Part shown: positions 44,261 to 53,653 of the stretch, one piece after another
How positions within the stretch are numbered: position 1 is the first letter of the stretch
Layout of the letters: the number at the start of each line of letters is the position of its first letter
Assembly: GCA_947377285.1 (NCBI GenBank)
Contig: CANCFT010000006.1
Span: 62,001-126,000, forward strand
Length of the DNA stretch: 64,000 nucleotides
Source: Bacteriovoracaceae bacterium
GTDB lineage: Bacteria > Bdellovibrionota > Bacteriovoracia > Bacteriovoracales > Bacteriovoracaceae
Direction of reading: 5' to 3'
Program-made: the position numbers and the translations under genes
Notes under the pieces: generated by a model
What the model was told of the DNA's origin: nothing
The model's database searches: none
The model's input: the letters and a program-made list of their open reading frames with translations, nothing else

Positions 44261-45209
44261 GAATATTCCCAATATTTTTATCGTTGTTTACGAGCATTGA
44301 TTGAATGATCGCCATTCGCACAGGAATGGAATTTTGAACTTGTAGATAACCGTTGTATAAAGATGATTTAATAAGAGCTGAATCTATTTCAACACCAATA
44401 TTGGCTGGCCCTGGATGAAAGACAGGAATAAACTTTTGTAAGTTTTTGAGTTTTGAGAGAGTTACTCCAAAAGTTTCTAAATAGTCGAAATTTTCTTGAT
44501 ATTTTAGTGGAACTTCAACACTATCGTGTCTTTCTTTTTGAATCCTTAAAAGATAAATAAAATCGCATTTGAGTAATGTATCATCGCGGTTATTGGATAA
44601 TTCAATATTTGGAGGTAAGTCTTGTTTTTTGGGAAGAAAGTGCTCTGGCCCACAAAGAATAATTTTCATTCCAAATTGAGGCAAAAGTTTAATTAGCGAA
44701 TGCCCAACTCGAGAGTGGATATTGTCACCAAAAATGGCAAGTGTTTTTCCTTGGAGATCAGGAGTGTGCTCTAGAAGTGTGAAGAGGTCTAAAAGTGCTT
44801 GAGTAGGATGTTCATTAATACCATCGCCACCATTTATGATTTTAAGTGGTGGAGATTCTTTGAATTGTGCCAACTGATTTGAAATATTAGATCTAAAGAT
44901 ACATAGATTCACACCTTGGTTAAAAAGAGTGAGAAATGTTTCTTCAAGGCTTTCCCCTTTTTTTAAACTTGAGGTTTCTGCATTAAAATCGATATAAATG
45001 GCACCCATTTTTTGGATTGCGATGGCAAAAGAATGTTTTGTCCGAGTTGAGTTTTCGAGAAAAGAAGTGGCAATAATCGGACGTCGATAGGTAAATAAAC
45101 TTGATTCACTTTCACGGTGTTTAAATTTATTTGCAAGGGAAATAAGCCCGTCGATCTGAGATTTATTGAGATCGTTGATACTTTCAAGTAATGAAGGAAA
45201 TGAATTCAT
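44244..45209 (-). CDS. pyrB: Aspartate carbamoyltransferase catalytic chain
   Basis: PyrB joins carbamoyl phosphate and aspartate. The 321-residue chain has SFLENSTRTKHSFAIA (carbamoyl-phosphate loop), GGDGINEHPTQALLDLF and VFHPGPANIGVEID. Length matches catalytic chains without fused domains; no pyrI regulatory gene is present here. AAGGAAG precedes the ATG. It is first of the overlapping pyrB-carAB-pyrF operon, so product passes directly to the next step only for PyrB; dihydroorotase and PyrD/PyrE genes are not in the window. Confidence 0.95.
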   Translation of the reverse strand: MNSFPSLLESINDLNKSQIDGLISLANKFKHRESESSLFTYRRPIIATSFLENSTRTKHSFAIAIQKMGAIYIDFNAETSSLKKGESLEETFLTLFNQGVNLCIFRSNISNQLAQFKESPPLKIINGGDGINEHPTQALLDLFTLLEHTPDLQGKTLAIFGDNIHSRVGHSLIKLLPQFGMKIILCGPEHFLPKKQDLPPNIELSNNRDDTLLKCDFIYLLRIQKERHDSVEVPLKYQENFDYLETFGVTLSKLKNLQKFIPVFHPGPANIGVEIDSALIKSSLYNGYLQVQNSIPVRMAIIQSMLVNNDKNIGNIHGEKF

Positions 45210-45230
45210 TTTCTTCCTTGAGGCTTTGAT

Positions 45231-45236
45231 ATTATA
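45231..45236 (-). promoter_or_regulatory. Possible -10 box of the pyrB operon
   Basis: A perfect TATAAT on the minus strand lies 22 bases before the pyrB ATG, in the context CATATATAATATC. No clear -35 hexamer is at the right distance, so the call is weak. A leader of only about 15 bases leaves no room for an attenuator. Confidence 0.3.
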
Positions 45237-45316
45237 TATGCAAAGCGTTCGTTTCTTTGTTTTAATTAGTTTAGTGATTGAGTTACTGTTTGAAAAGAAT
45301 TAAATATTAAAATTTT

Positions 45317-46342
45317 ATGAAGAATATTGACTATAGTAATCAAATGCAAAAAGAAGCAATTCTCAATGAATGCAAAGGTAATTTGTTTGAATTTTTAGTC
45401 GCTCAGGGACTCGCAAAGCTTTCTGGATTAGAAGATCATTTCTTACTTAATTTAGACTCAGATTTTAAAAATAAATTAAAAAGTTATGAAGATTTAATCC
45501 GTTCACATGACGGTCAACTGCTTCAGTCACTTCCTGAACTTTCAAAGCTTACAGTAAAAACAATTTGGAATGATGCAAGCTTGGCAAAATTTACATTTCT
45601 TGAATGGAGAGTCATTGGGAAGCTAATGTCTACTACTGATAATAAATTTTGGAATGAAACGGATATTGTAGGAGTTATAAAAACAAAAGAAGAAGCTACG
45701 AAACATATGGTCTTTAGTTTGAAATTAAGTAAGGACCATAGTTATACAAATACTAAAAGTGCAGGCGTTAAAAGCTTTCTTGTTAAATATTTTTCTTTTT
45801 TTGGAAATGTTGTGACTGAACTACAAGCTGAGTTAAATAAAGTTGTCGATGAATCATTTTTAATAATGGGACATCGCCTTTATTCTCATATTGATCGAGA
45901 ATTTACAGGTTGTTTTAACTCTGACTGGACTCAAAAATATACTGAGCTTCCGGGTGAGCTTTCTCCAGAGATGAAAACCATTGTTCATCAAAATTACCAC
46001 CGTGTGGCACTTAAACTTTCTGAACTATTAAATGAATTGAAAGAATTAGATAATGATAAGTTTTATCAGTCACTGGCTGCTTTATGTGGTTTTAGCCATT
46101 CTGAAATTATCCAAGTGACGTGTTTTCATCATGAAAACAACTTTAAAAATATTTCAATAAAAAATAGTTTTGAATTTTTTTCGAGTTATCAAAATAATTA
46201 TCAAATTTTACCTCTTAAAGAATTGGCCAGCTCGATTGAGATATCTATAGGTAAAGTGTCTTTGCAACTAAGAGTTAAGCCTATGAATAAATTCACAACC
46301 CCGGCCTATAAAATAAATTGCTCAATTAAGGTTAAAAAATGA
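45317..46342 (+). CDS. Unknown protein, possible PD-(D/E)XK nuclease fold
   Basis: The 341-residue soluble protein is not one I recognise. Its first 160 residues show an order compatible with a PD-(D/E)XK core: KGNLFEFLVAQ (Glu25), NETDIVGVI (Asp116) and MVFSLKLSKD (Ser134-x-Lys136), then NTKSAGVKSFLVKYF, a segment that in such nucleases follows the active-site strand. The SxK variant of ExK occurs in some families. The C-terminal 180 residues could bind DNA. No methyltransferase is beside it, so it is not obviously a restriction enzyme. Its stop overlaps the next start (ATGA at 46339-46342). Confidence 0.45.
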   Translation: MKNIDYSNQMQKEAILNECKGNLFEFLVAQGLAKLSGLEDHFLLNLDSDFKNKLKSYEDLIRSHDGQLLQSLPELSKLTVKTIWNDASLAKFTFLEWRVIGKLMSTTDNKFWNETDIVGVIKTKEEATKHMVFSLKLSKDHSYTNTKSAGVKSFLVKYFSFFGNVVTELQAELNKVVDESFLIMGHRLYSHIDREFTGCFNSDWTQKYTELPGELSPEMKTIVHQNYHRVALKLSELLNELKELDNDKFYQSLAALCGFSHSEIIQVTCFHHENNFKNISIKNSFEFFSSYQNNYQILPLKELASSIEISIGKVSLQLRVKPMNKFTTPAYKINCSIKVKK

Positions 46343-46887
46343 ATCACATTTCTCACAGTAATCACAGGTGTTCGGCCCTTTTTTTGGACAGAGATGGAAT
46401 TATTAATATCGATAAATCCTATGTATTTCGCTTCGAGGAAATAGAATGGGTGGAAGGAATTTTTAACTTAATTCAATTTGCCAATGCCCAAGATTTATTG
46501 GTCATTGTTTTAACAAATCAATCAGGGGTTGCCCAAGGAATGTATCAAGAAAGCGATGTCATAGATTTGCATATTCAAATGAATGAATATTTAAAATCTA
46601 AAAACTGTAAAGTTACGGATTGGTTTTATTGTACTGAATACGATAGTTCTTGTCGTAAACCTAATCCTGGAATGATGATAGAGGCTCAAAAAAAATATAA
46701 TATTAATCTGTATAATTCTTATATGGTTGGAGATAAATCAACTGACATCCTAAAGATAGATGGGCCAACCACTTTTTTAGTTAGAGGAAATTATCCATTA
46801 GGTGATATCGATAAAACTGAAAAAGTAGAAGTTTTTGATTCACTTGCGGATGTTTTAAAACGATTAAAACATGCTTTTCAAGCCTAA
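46339..46887 (+). CDS. gmhB: HAD phosphatase, GmhB/HisB-N type
   Basis: The 182-residue protein has the HAD-IIIA motifs: LFLDRDGIINID, VIVLTNQSGVAQGMY, RKPNPGMM and YMVGDKSTDI. This is the pattern of D-glycero-D-manno-heptose-1,7-bisphosphate phosphatase, used in making the heptose of lipopolysaccharide core. The zinc-binding loop of Escherichia coli GmhB (two Cys, a His and another Cys) is reduced here to WFYCTEYDSSC before RKPNPG, so zinc binding may be lost. A histidinol-phosphate phosphatase role cannot be excluded. It is coupled to the preceding gene by ATGA. Confidence 0.7.
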   Translation: MNHISHSNHRCSALFLDRDGIINIDKSYVFRFEEIEWVEGIFNLIQFANAQDLLVIVLTNQSGVAQGMYQESDVIDLHIQMNEYLKSKNCKVTDWFYCTEYDSSCRKPNPGMMIEAQKKYNINLYNSYMVGDKSTDILKIDGPTTFLVRGNYPLGDIDKTEKVEVFDSLADVLKRLKHAFQA

Positions 46888-47043
46888 TCAGTCCCAAATT
46901 GCTACCAGGATTGGGGCCAAAATATTCCAATTGACTCTCATAATATATTAAAGACTTACTGTCTAAATCTTTTAGTCGACTTAAAAATAGGTGAATGATA
47001 ATTCTAAATCAATGTTCAACAGTCAGTTGAATTTGGGGGAATT

Positions 47044-47964
47044 ATGAAAAAAAGATTTCAATTTTTATGTCAATTATCATCTTTGTTAATCCTTGCGGCA
47101 CTGACTAGTTGTAGTGGTGGTGGCGGCGGTAGCAGTAGCAGCAGCAGTGGTAGTGTTGGGGGAATAAGCGGTGGAGGTGTAGGTGGTGGATCAAGCACTT
47201 CTACTTACGGAAGTCAGTCCTCTCCAAATATTTTGGCTTCAGAGTTTGTGGCCGCATTAAATACTAACGATGGAACATATACTTCTAGTGTAAAGCTTTA
47301 CACGAATGAAACTCTTCGTTCGCAACAGCCTGGACAAGAGAAATGGTTTGTTATTTGGGATTCTAAATTCAGTGAATATAAAGCTGTGAGTTTAAATTAT
47401 GTAAGAACAATTGTTTATTATGATTATTATTCTAATAATACTGCGGTTGCCTCTGAATTTCGGTCGATTGAACGTGGAGATATTTTATCTGGACGAGTCA
47501 ATGGTGATAGCTATGGAAATGATTATGAAGTTGTCGATTACCGAAACACCTCAGGTTATTACGAAGGTCGAAATTCAGGATATCTTTATGAAGATGAATT
47601 GGGATCTTTTGACGTAAGTTTAATGTCTAAAGAACAGGAGAAATTGAAATTTTATGAAAAAGCAGCAAGAGTCTCTTTTGCTTATAGTGTAAGTCTTGAA
47701 ACATCTATGTCTATGGTCACTTTAGGATCTAAAATTGAGAAAATGCTTTCACATAGTAATGGTGAACTAACAAAAGAAGACCAACTTTCTATCTTGGGTG
47801 ATCTTAAAAGTTTAACTGGGGCAAGTTTTGAGGAATTGGCCTTAGCTTCTCAAGATTCAAAGTCTAAGTCAGAAGTACTAGAGAAAATTGCTGCTAAAAT
47901 TGGAACAAGTTCAGAGAATTTAGAGCAAAAGTTTTTACCTGAAGTTTTTGGTATTACTTTATAA
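47044..47964 (+). CDS. Lipoprotein with Gly/Ser-rich linker, unknown function
   Basis: The 306-residue precursor has a lipoprotein signal (SLLILAALTSC, lipobox LTSC) directly followed by about 35 residues of glycine and serine (GGGGGSSSSSSGSVGG). A folded domain follows, rich in Tyr and Asp (TIVYYDYYSNN, GDSYGNDYEVVDYRN), then a helical C-terminal part (LEKIAAKIGTSSENLE). The long flexible linker would let the domain reach away from the membrane. GGGGG precedes the ATG by few bases. No family recognised. Confidence 0.6.
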   Translation: MKKRFQFLCQLSSLLILAALTSCSGGGGGSSSSSSGSVGGISGGGVGGGSSTSTYGSQSSPNILASEFVAALNTNDGTYTSSVKLYTNETLRSQQPGQEKWFVIWDSKFSEYKAVSLNYVRTIVYYDYYSNNTAVASEFRSIERGDILSGRVNGDSYGNDYEVVDYRNTSGYYEGRNSGYLYEDELGSFDVSLMSKEQEKLKFYEKAARVSFAYSVSLETSMSMVTLGSKIEKMLSHSNGELTKEDQLSILGDLKSLTGASFEELALASQDSKSKSEVLEKIAAKIGTSSENLEQKFLPEVFGITL

Positions 47965-47995
47965 TTCAATTGGCCAAAGTTGTCGATTTCATTCG

Positions 47996-48021
47996 TGGGC
48001 CTGTGCAAAATCACAGGCCCA
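47996..48021 (+). terminator. Hairpin after the Gly/Ser-rich lipoprotein gene
   Basis: TGGGCCTGTG (47996-48005) and CACAGGCCCA (48012-48021) are perfect 10-base arms with loop CAAAAT. The T-run is not directly behind but begins some 20 bases later, so it may be a weak or Rho-assisted terminator or a 3' stabilising hairpin. Confidence 0.55.
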
Positions 48022-48107
48022 ATTAACGTGTAAAATTTATCATTTTTTTCCCTTTTTAGCTCTAATCTGGTAATCCATTAATTCAAACTAGTTTTTGTTA
48101 GGAATGT

Positions 48108-49001
48108 ATGGATTCTTCTCCCGGTATTGTAATAAAAAAACCTACTTTTGCTGACAAGTTTAGTCAATTTAAACTTAAATTCTTTCTTGCCTTCTGGACG
48201 ATAATTTTTATTTTAGTTTTTCAATTTTCAGCTCCTTTTATTCAATCTCTCTATTCAATTACCAAGATAAAAGAGAGTACTTTTAATATTAGTGTGCAAA
48301 ATAATTCTGCTCTCTATGAATTAACATCAACTCCAGAGCCTACTTGGGTTCCATTATCAAAAATATCAAAAAAACTTCAAGCAGCGATTATTGCCAGTGA
48401 AGATGGAAAATTTTACAGTCATCCTGGGTATGACTTAGATCAGTTTACTGATGCTATGAATGAGACAATCAAATATAAAAAGAAGCTTCGTGGAGCTTCG
48501 ACCATAACTCAACAACTTGCAAAGAATTTATATCTTAGCCGCAAGAAAAACTTAGGAAGAAAATTTCAAGAATTAATATTTGCGATTATGATTGAAAAAT
48601 ATGCCGAGAAACAAAAAATTTTAGAAACATATTTAAATATTATTGAATTTGGCCAAGGACTTTTTGGAATAGAAAAGGCATCAAGATTTTATTTTTTCAA
48701 GCCTGCTTCAAAGCTTACTGCAAGAGAGTCAGCTTTTTTAGCAATGCTTTTACCAAGTCCTATTAAATATTCAAAATCTTTTAAGAATAAATATTTAAGC
48801 CCATTTGCCAAAAAATCAATTGATTCAATTTTACTAAAAATGAGACAAGCTGGGGCCTTGTCAGAGCTTGAGTTTGAAGAGCAATTAGGAAGTCAATTTT
48901 CTTGGGAAAGGCAAAATCCCAATATCGATACAAATCCAATTTCAATGTTAGAAGTCGAGAGTAAAGATGAATTTAATGGCGAATCAAATAATGAAAACTA
49001 A
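48108..49001 (+). CDS. mtgA: Monofunctional peptidoglycan glycosyltransferase
   Basis: The 297-residue protein polymerises lipid II into glycan strands at the inner membrane. One N-terminal helix (FFLAFWTIIFILVFQFSA) anchors it. The GT51 domain carries ASEDGKFYSHPGYD with the catalytic Glu, RGASTITQQLAKNLYLS, KILETYLNIIEFGQGLFGIE and AMLLPSP. There is no transpeptidase domain, so it is of the MtgA type. Its 3' end overlaps the next ORF by 35 bp if lplA starts at 48967, or 11 bp if it starts at 48991. Confidence 0.92.
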   Translation: MDSSPGIVIKKPTFADKFSQFKLKFFLAFWTIIFILVFQFSAPFIQSLYSITKIKESTFNISVQNNSALYELTSTPEPTWVPLSKISKKLQAAIIASEDGKFYSHPGYDLDQFTDAMNETIKYKKKLRGASTITQQLAKNLYLSRKKNLGRKFQELIFAIMIEKYAEKQKILETYLNIIEFGQGLFGIEKASRFYFFKPASKLTARESAFLAMLLPSPIKYSKSFKNKYLSPFAKKSIDSILLKMRQAGALSELEFEEQLGSQFSWERQNPNIDTNPISMLEVESKDEFNGESNNEN

Positions 49002-50028
49002 ACTTAGAGTACTTATCTCTGATACTTTTGATCCATGGTTTAATATCGCAACTGAAAACTGGATTTTTCGCGATATGCTAACTGATCAAGAAATTGAAGA
49101 TGATACGCAAATATTATTTCTCTGGAGAAATGATCAAACTGTCGTAATCGGCCGTTTTCAAAATCCATGGACAGAATGTAATACAGCTAAAATGGAGAGT
49201 GACAATATTTTTTTGGCCAGAAGACAAAGTGGCGGTGGGGCAGTCTTTCACGATTTAGGAAATACAAATTTTACTTTCTTATCGAGTAAGAAAAGCTCTG
49301 AAAAAGCGGTCAATAACAAAATTATCACGAACGCGGTTAATTCTTTTGGACTAAATTCATTAGCGTCTGGAAGAAACGATTTAGTTGTCGAAACCCTTGA
49401 AGGGGAAAAAAAATTTTCAGGAAGTGCTTTTAAAGAAACTAAAGATCGCTCATTTCATCACGGCACACTTTTAATAAATGCAGACTTGAATAAACTTGGT
49501 CAATACCTTAATCCAAATAAAAAGAAATTGGAATCAAAAGGGATAACTTCTGTTCGATCGAGAGTTATTAATTTACATGATTTAAATTCAACGATTACTC
49601 ATGAGCTTTTATCTGAAAAAATTATTTCTGAATTTTTTAATCATTATCAAAGTGAATGTATAGTCGAAGTCCTAGATCATCAATATTTGCAATCACTCCC
49701 ATCTTTAAATGAGCACTATTTAAAGATGAGTAATTGGCATTGGCGCTTTGGAGAGTCACCAAAGTTTAACCATCAAATGTCCGAGCGTTTTAGTTGGGGA
49801 ACGGTTGACGTCTATCTTGATGTTCATAAGGCCCATGTTGAAAAAGCTCAGATTTTCTCAGATTCATTACATCCAGAAATGATTGAACTACTCATGGCCT
49901 CTTTAAATAATATTTCCTATACTAGGGAAGCTTTTAAAAATTCTATCGATCAGGTCATCTTGGAAATCCCAATGATTCAAGATTATCTTTTAGAATTTGA
50001 AGAATGGATATTAAAAGAAATCAGTTAA
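48967..50028 (+). CDS. lplA: Lipoate-protein ligase A
   Basis: LplA activates lipoate with ATP and attaches it to lysines of E2 and H proteins. The match to Escherichia coli LplA is strong throughout: LISDTFDPWFNIATENWIFR, FLWRNDQTVVIGRFQNPW, RRQSGGGAVFHDLGNTNFTF, SGRNDLVVE, FHHGTLLINADLNKLGQYL and KGITSVRSRV. The large and small (C-terminal) domains are both present. Family alignment would put the start at ATG 48991 (MKTKLRVL); the ATG at 48967 has better upstream purines, so eight extra residues are uncertain. No lipoate synthase is nearby. Confidence 0.95.
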   Translation: MNLMANQIMKTKLRVLISDTFDPWFNIATENWIFRDMLTDQEIEDDTQILFLWRNDQTVVIGRFQNPWTECNTAKMESDNIFLARRQSGGGAVFHDLGNTNFTFLSSKKSSEKAVNNKIITNAVNSFGLNSLASGRNDLVVETLEGEKKFSGSAFKETKDRSFHHGTLLINADLNKLGQYLNPNKKKLESKGITSVRSRVINLHDLNSTITHELLSEKIISEFFNHYQSECIVEVLDHQYLQSLPSLNEHYLKMSNWHWRFGESPKFNHQMSERFSWGTVDVYLDVHKAHVEKAQIFSDSLHPEMIELLMASLNNISYTREAFKNSIDQVILEIPMIQDYLLEFEEWILKEIS

Positions 50029-50055
50029 TCGTTATATTAGGAATTCAGTAGAAAC

Positions 50056-51768
50056 ATGAAGTTTCAAAAACATTCAAAAACTATTTGGAAAAATTTTCTC
50101 GCTGACCGATGGATGATCTATTCCTGGGGAGCGTTTTCAGTCTTATTAACCAATCTCATGCAAGTATTGGCACCTAAAAATATTGGGTGGATTGTCGATT
50201 TCATGACAAAAAAACCTATTCCCAAAATTTTGACTGGTACAAATGCTCATGAAACATTTATAAAATTATTTATTCTATTAGTAGCTTCAAGATTACTAAT
50301 TAATGTTTTTCGGTTTATGTGGAGAATAACTCTAGGAAGACAAACTCACTATGCTTGTGGAATGCTTAGGCGAGAAGTTTGGAGTCACGTTCGTTTTTTT
50401 AAGAAGACAGATTTGGAGCGTCGTTTTACTAAAGGTGTTTTAATGAATGCTTCGGCGTCAGACACTAATAGTGCACGATTTGTTTTTGGATTTACCTTAG
50501 TTGCGATTACAGATGTTCTGTTTTTAGGATTATTTACTTTTTTCACAATGGCCGCCATTCATCTGCCAATGGCCTTGATGTCTTTTGTTGTCCTATTATT
50601 TGTTCCTATATTTGTAAGAAAATTATCAAAGAAAGAAGTTGAGCAATACCGAGCGATACAAGACACATTATCAAATTTTAATGATCTTTCCTCACAGGCC
50701 GTCTCTACTATTAAGCTTCAGCGGTTAACCCAAACTGGTCCTTTTTGGGAACGTCGTTTAATGATGGTTGCAGAGAATCATCGCACTCAAAAATTAAAAG
50801 GCATTAATCTAAACCTACTCTATATACCAGTAATGGGTGTGGCTTCTGTGATTTCCTATTTAGTTCTTTTTGGGATGGGGATAATATTTACATTTAATGG
50901 AAAAATGACTGTTGGTGAATTTATTTCAATGCAAGGATTAATTTTTTTACTTCATGATCCATTAATGTCATTGGGGTTTATCGTTTCGGAATGGAAGAAA
51001 GGTTTTACAGCTCTAGAGAGATTAGCTGAAATTTATCTTCATGAAAAAGATTTATGCTTACTTTCCGAAGGAGAGTCTGCAATAGACAATGAAGTAAAAA
51101 ATTCAGATCAACTTATATTAGATGTTCAAAATTTAAGTTTTTCTTTTGATAATTCCCCAGCACTTTTTGCAAATTTAAACTTTAAATTACATAAGGGGGA
51201 CCGACTTGGCATAACTGGCCCAATCGGAGCTGGTAAGAGTACTTTATTATCTATTCTCACCGGCCTTGAGCGAACAAAAATCAATGGAAGTGTGACTCTC
51301 TTGGGGAAACCATTTTCTAATTATTCACATGATTCGCTTAGAAATTATATTGGTCATGTTTCACAGAAACCATTTTTATTTGCTGACTCTATTCGAGTGA
51401 ATGTGGCAATGAATGGCAATTTGACTGATGAAGAAATTTGGTCATTTTTGGATCTTGCTGGATTGAAAGAAGACGTTTCTCAATTTCCCAATCAACTAGA
51501 TACGCAATTAGGAGAATGGGGAATTAATCTCTCTGGAGGTCAAAAGCAAAGGCTAACTTTGGCCCGGGCCCTTGCTAAAAAACCGAGATTATTATTTCTT
51601 GATGATTGTTTAAGTGCAGTTGACACAATTACAGAAGAGCGAATCTTAAAAAATCTCGATCAATATTTATTGGATGTTACTTTGGTATGGGTTGCTCATC
51701 GTCAATCAACTCTTAAATATTGTAATTCTACTTTTGAGTTGAAACCAATGATGGGTGATTTTCAATGA
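50056..51768 (+). CDS. mdlA: ABC exporter half, degenerate-site subunit (MdlA-like)
   Basis: The 570-residue protein has six membrane helices (residues 20-310) and an ATPase domain with Walker A GPIGAGKST, signature LSGGQKQRLTLARAL and Walker B LLFLDDCLSAVD. The catalytic glutamate after Walker B is Asp, as in MdlA, so one of the two ATP sites of the dimer should be inactive. It pairs with the next gene, whose start overlaps its stop (ATGA). Export of lipids, drugs or peptides is typical; the substrate is unknown. Confidence 0.88.
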   Translation: MKFQKHSKTIWKNFLADRWMIYSWGAFSVLLTNLMQVLAPKNIGWIVDFMTKKPIPKILTGTNAHETFIKLFILLVASRLLINVFRFMWRITLGRQTHYACGMLRREVWSHVRFFKKTDLERRFTKGVLMNASASDTNSARFVFGFTLVAITDVLFLGLFTFFTMAAIHLPMALMSFVVLLFVPIFVRKLSKKEVEQYRAIQDTLSNFNDLSSQAVSTIKLQRLTQTGPFWERRLMMVAENHRTQKLKGINLNLLYIPVMGVASVISYLVLFGMGIIFTFNGKMTVGEFISMQGLIFLLHDPLMSLGFIVSEWKKGFTALERLAEIYLHEKDLCLLSEGESAIDNEVKNSDQLILDVQNLSFSFDNSPALFANLNFKLHKGDRLGITGPIGAGKSTLLSILTGLERTKINGSVTLLGKPFSNYSHDSLRNYIGHVSQKPFLFADSIRVNVAMNGNLTDEEIWSFLDLAGLKEDVSQFPNQLDTQLGEWGINLSGGQKQRLTLARALAKKPRLLFLDDCLSAVDTITEERILKNLDQYLLDVTLVWVAHRQSTLKYCNSTFELKPMMGDFQ

Positions 51769-53627
51769 AGAAATGGACAAAATTTAAACGACCAAAAAAA
51801 TCCTTAACACCAAAAGGATTATTGAGTGAAATAACTAAAAATTCATATATCATGGCCGACGATCAAGATGAAAGTCGTCTATCTGAAAAAAGTCTAGGAG
51901 ATATAAAGTCATTTCAAACTTTATTTCAATATGCCAAACCTTTTAAGTTTCAAATCATTTGGGCCCTATTTTTGATTTTTATGAGTGCTCTTTTAGCAAT
52001 TTACTCTGCTAAATTAATGGGCGATTTATTAGAAAAAGGACTTATGGTCAAAAATATGAATAAATCGTTGCAGTTTTCACTGGAAATAATATTTTTAGAA
52101 ATTGGAAGTATCGCTTTTATTTGGCATGGAAGAAAAATTTTAGCTGATTCATCTTCAAGAGTAATTTTTATTGTTAGACAGCACTTGTTTAGAAAATTAC
52201 AAGAGCTACCATTGCAGTATTATGACCGGCAGCCACAAGGTCGAATTGTGACAAGAATTACTCACGATGTTGAAGGAATTGAAGAATTTTTTACTTCAAG
52301 TTTAGGCAATTTAGTTTCCGCCAGCATGATGACCATTTTAGCAGTAACGGCCATGATATTTTCCAATTTTAAACTTGGCATGATTATGACTATTGCCATA
52401 CTTCCATCACTTTTTTTAATGTTTAAGACTAAAGATTTTTTAAAAAATTCAAACCGTCGAGTTTCTAAATTTTCCTCAGCAATTAACGCGAAACTATCTG
52501 AATATTTAAATGGTATGGATGTCATAAGAAGTTTTGGTTTAGAAAAGTGGACTATGGAGAAATTTGATCAAACTGTTGATGATTACCTCTATGCTCAATT
52601 AAAAGGAAATTTTTTATTTGCCTGGAGCATGCCATTGGTATCATTTTTTGCAACAATTCCGTTGATTGGATTAGTTTGGTATGGCGGTATGGGTGTTGTT
52701 GACGGTGTCTTTAGCGTCGGTTTATTTATTTCATTTGTCCGCTATTACGAACGTTTCTTTAATCCAATGATGCTTTTATCTCGAGAGATTCATGTGGTTC
52801 AACAAGCGTTTACCAGCACAGAGCGAGTCATGAGTTTTCTAAACGAAGCAGATGAAGAAAAAATATTAATGAATAATGGTAAAATGGTCCTCAATCATCT
52901 CGAAGGCGATATTAAATTTGTAAACGTTTTCATGCAATATATGCAAGGTGATTGGGTATTAAAAGACTTAAATTTTCACATTAAACCCGGTGAAAAAATT
53001 GGACTTGTAGGGAAAACAGGTTGTGGAAAAAGCTCTACTGTTTCACTCATTTCTAGATTGTATGAATTTCAAAAAGGTGAAGTCTTTATTGACGATATTC
53101 CAATTCGAAATTTTAATCGACATGCATTAAGAGACCAAATTGGATTTGTCTCTCAAGACGCAATTATCTTCAAGGGATCATTGCGAGAGAATCTTTCTTG
53201 TGATGAATTATTAACTGATCAAGTCCTAATTGATGCAGCAAAGACAACAGGGCTAGTGAAGGCCATGTCAAAAGAAGGGTTTAATCTTGAAATGGCAGTC
53301 TTAGAAAGTGGGGCCAATTTAAGTGTGGGTCAGCGGCAATTAATAAGTTTAACTAGAGTCTTACTAAAAAATCCTTCGATTCTAATTTTAGATGAGGCTA
53401 CCGCTAATATTGATCCATTCTATGAAGAGATCATTCATGAAGCTGTAATGAAAATGATGAAAAATAGAACCTGTCTCATCATAGCTCATCGACTTGAGAC
53501 ACTTAAGCAATGCGATCGAGTCTTGGTTTTCAATAATGGAGAATTAGTGGAGGAAGGGTCTATGGATGATCTAATTAGTCAGGGAAAATATTTTTATCGA
53601 CTTCACCATGCACAGGCCATTCATTAA
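51765..53627 (+). CDS. mdlB: ABC exporter half, active-site subunit (MdlB-like)
   Basis: The 620-residue partner has an N-terminal cytoplasmic extension of about 50 residues, six membrane helices (residues 60-345) and an ATPase domain with Walker A GKTGCGKSS, signature LSVGQRQLISLTRVL and Walker B ILILDEATANIDP. The LSVGQ signature is the MdlB hallmark, and the glutamate after Walker B is intact. Together with the preceding protein it forms a heterodimeric exporter. It is translationally coupled to it. A PAS kinase gene follows closely. Confidence 0.9.
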   Translation: MKKWTKFKRPKKSLTPKGLLSEITKNSYIMADDQDESRLSEKSLGDIKSFQTLFQYAKPFKFQIIWALFLIFMSALLAIYSAKLMGDLLEKGLMVKNMNKSLQFSLEIIFLEIGSIAFIWHGRKILADSSSRVIFIVRQHLFRKLQELPLQYYDRQPQGRIVTRITHDVEGIEEFFTSSLGNLVSASMMTILAVTAMIFSNFKLGMIMTIAILPSLFLMFKTKDFLKNSNRRVSKFSSAINAKLSEYLNGMDVIRSFGLEKWTMEKFDQTVDDYLYAQLKGNFLFAWSMPLVSFFATIPLIGLVWYGGMGVVDGVFSVGLFISFVRYYERFFNPMMLLSREIHVVQQAFTSTERVMSFLNEADEEKILMNNGKMVLNHLEGDIKFVNVFMQYMQGDWVLKDLNFHIKPGEKIGLVGKTGCGKSSTVSLISRLYEFQKGEVFIDDIPIRNFNRHALRDQIGFVSQDAIIFKGSLRENLSCDELLTDQVLIDAAKTTGLVKAMSKEGFNLEMAVLESGANLSVGQRQLISLTRVLLKNPSILILDEATANIDPFYEEIIHEAVMKMMKNRTCLIIAHRLETLKQCDRVLVFNNGELVEEGSMDDLISQGKYFYRLHHAQAIH

Positions 53628-53653
53628 ATTGAAAATTGGGTTATACTTATAAA

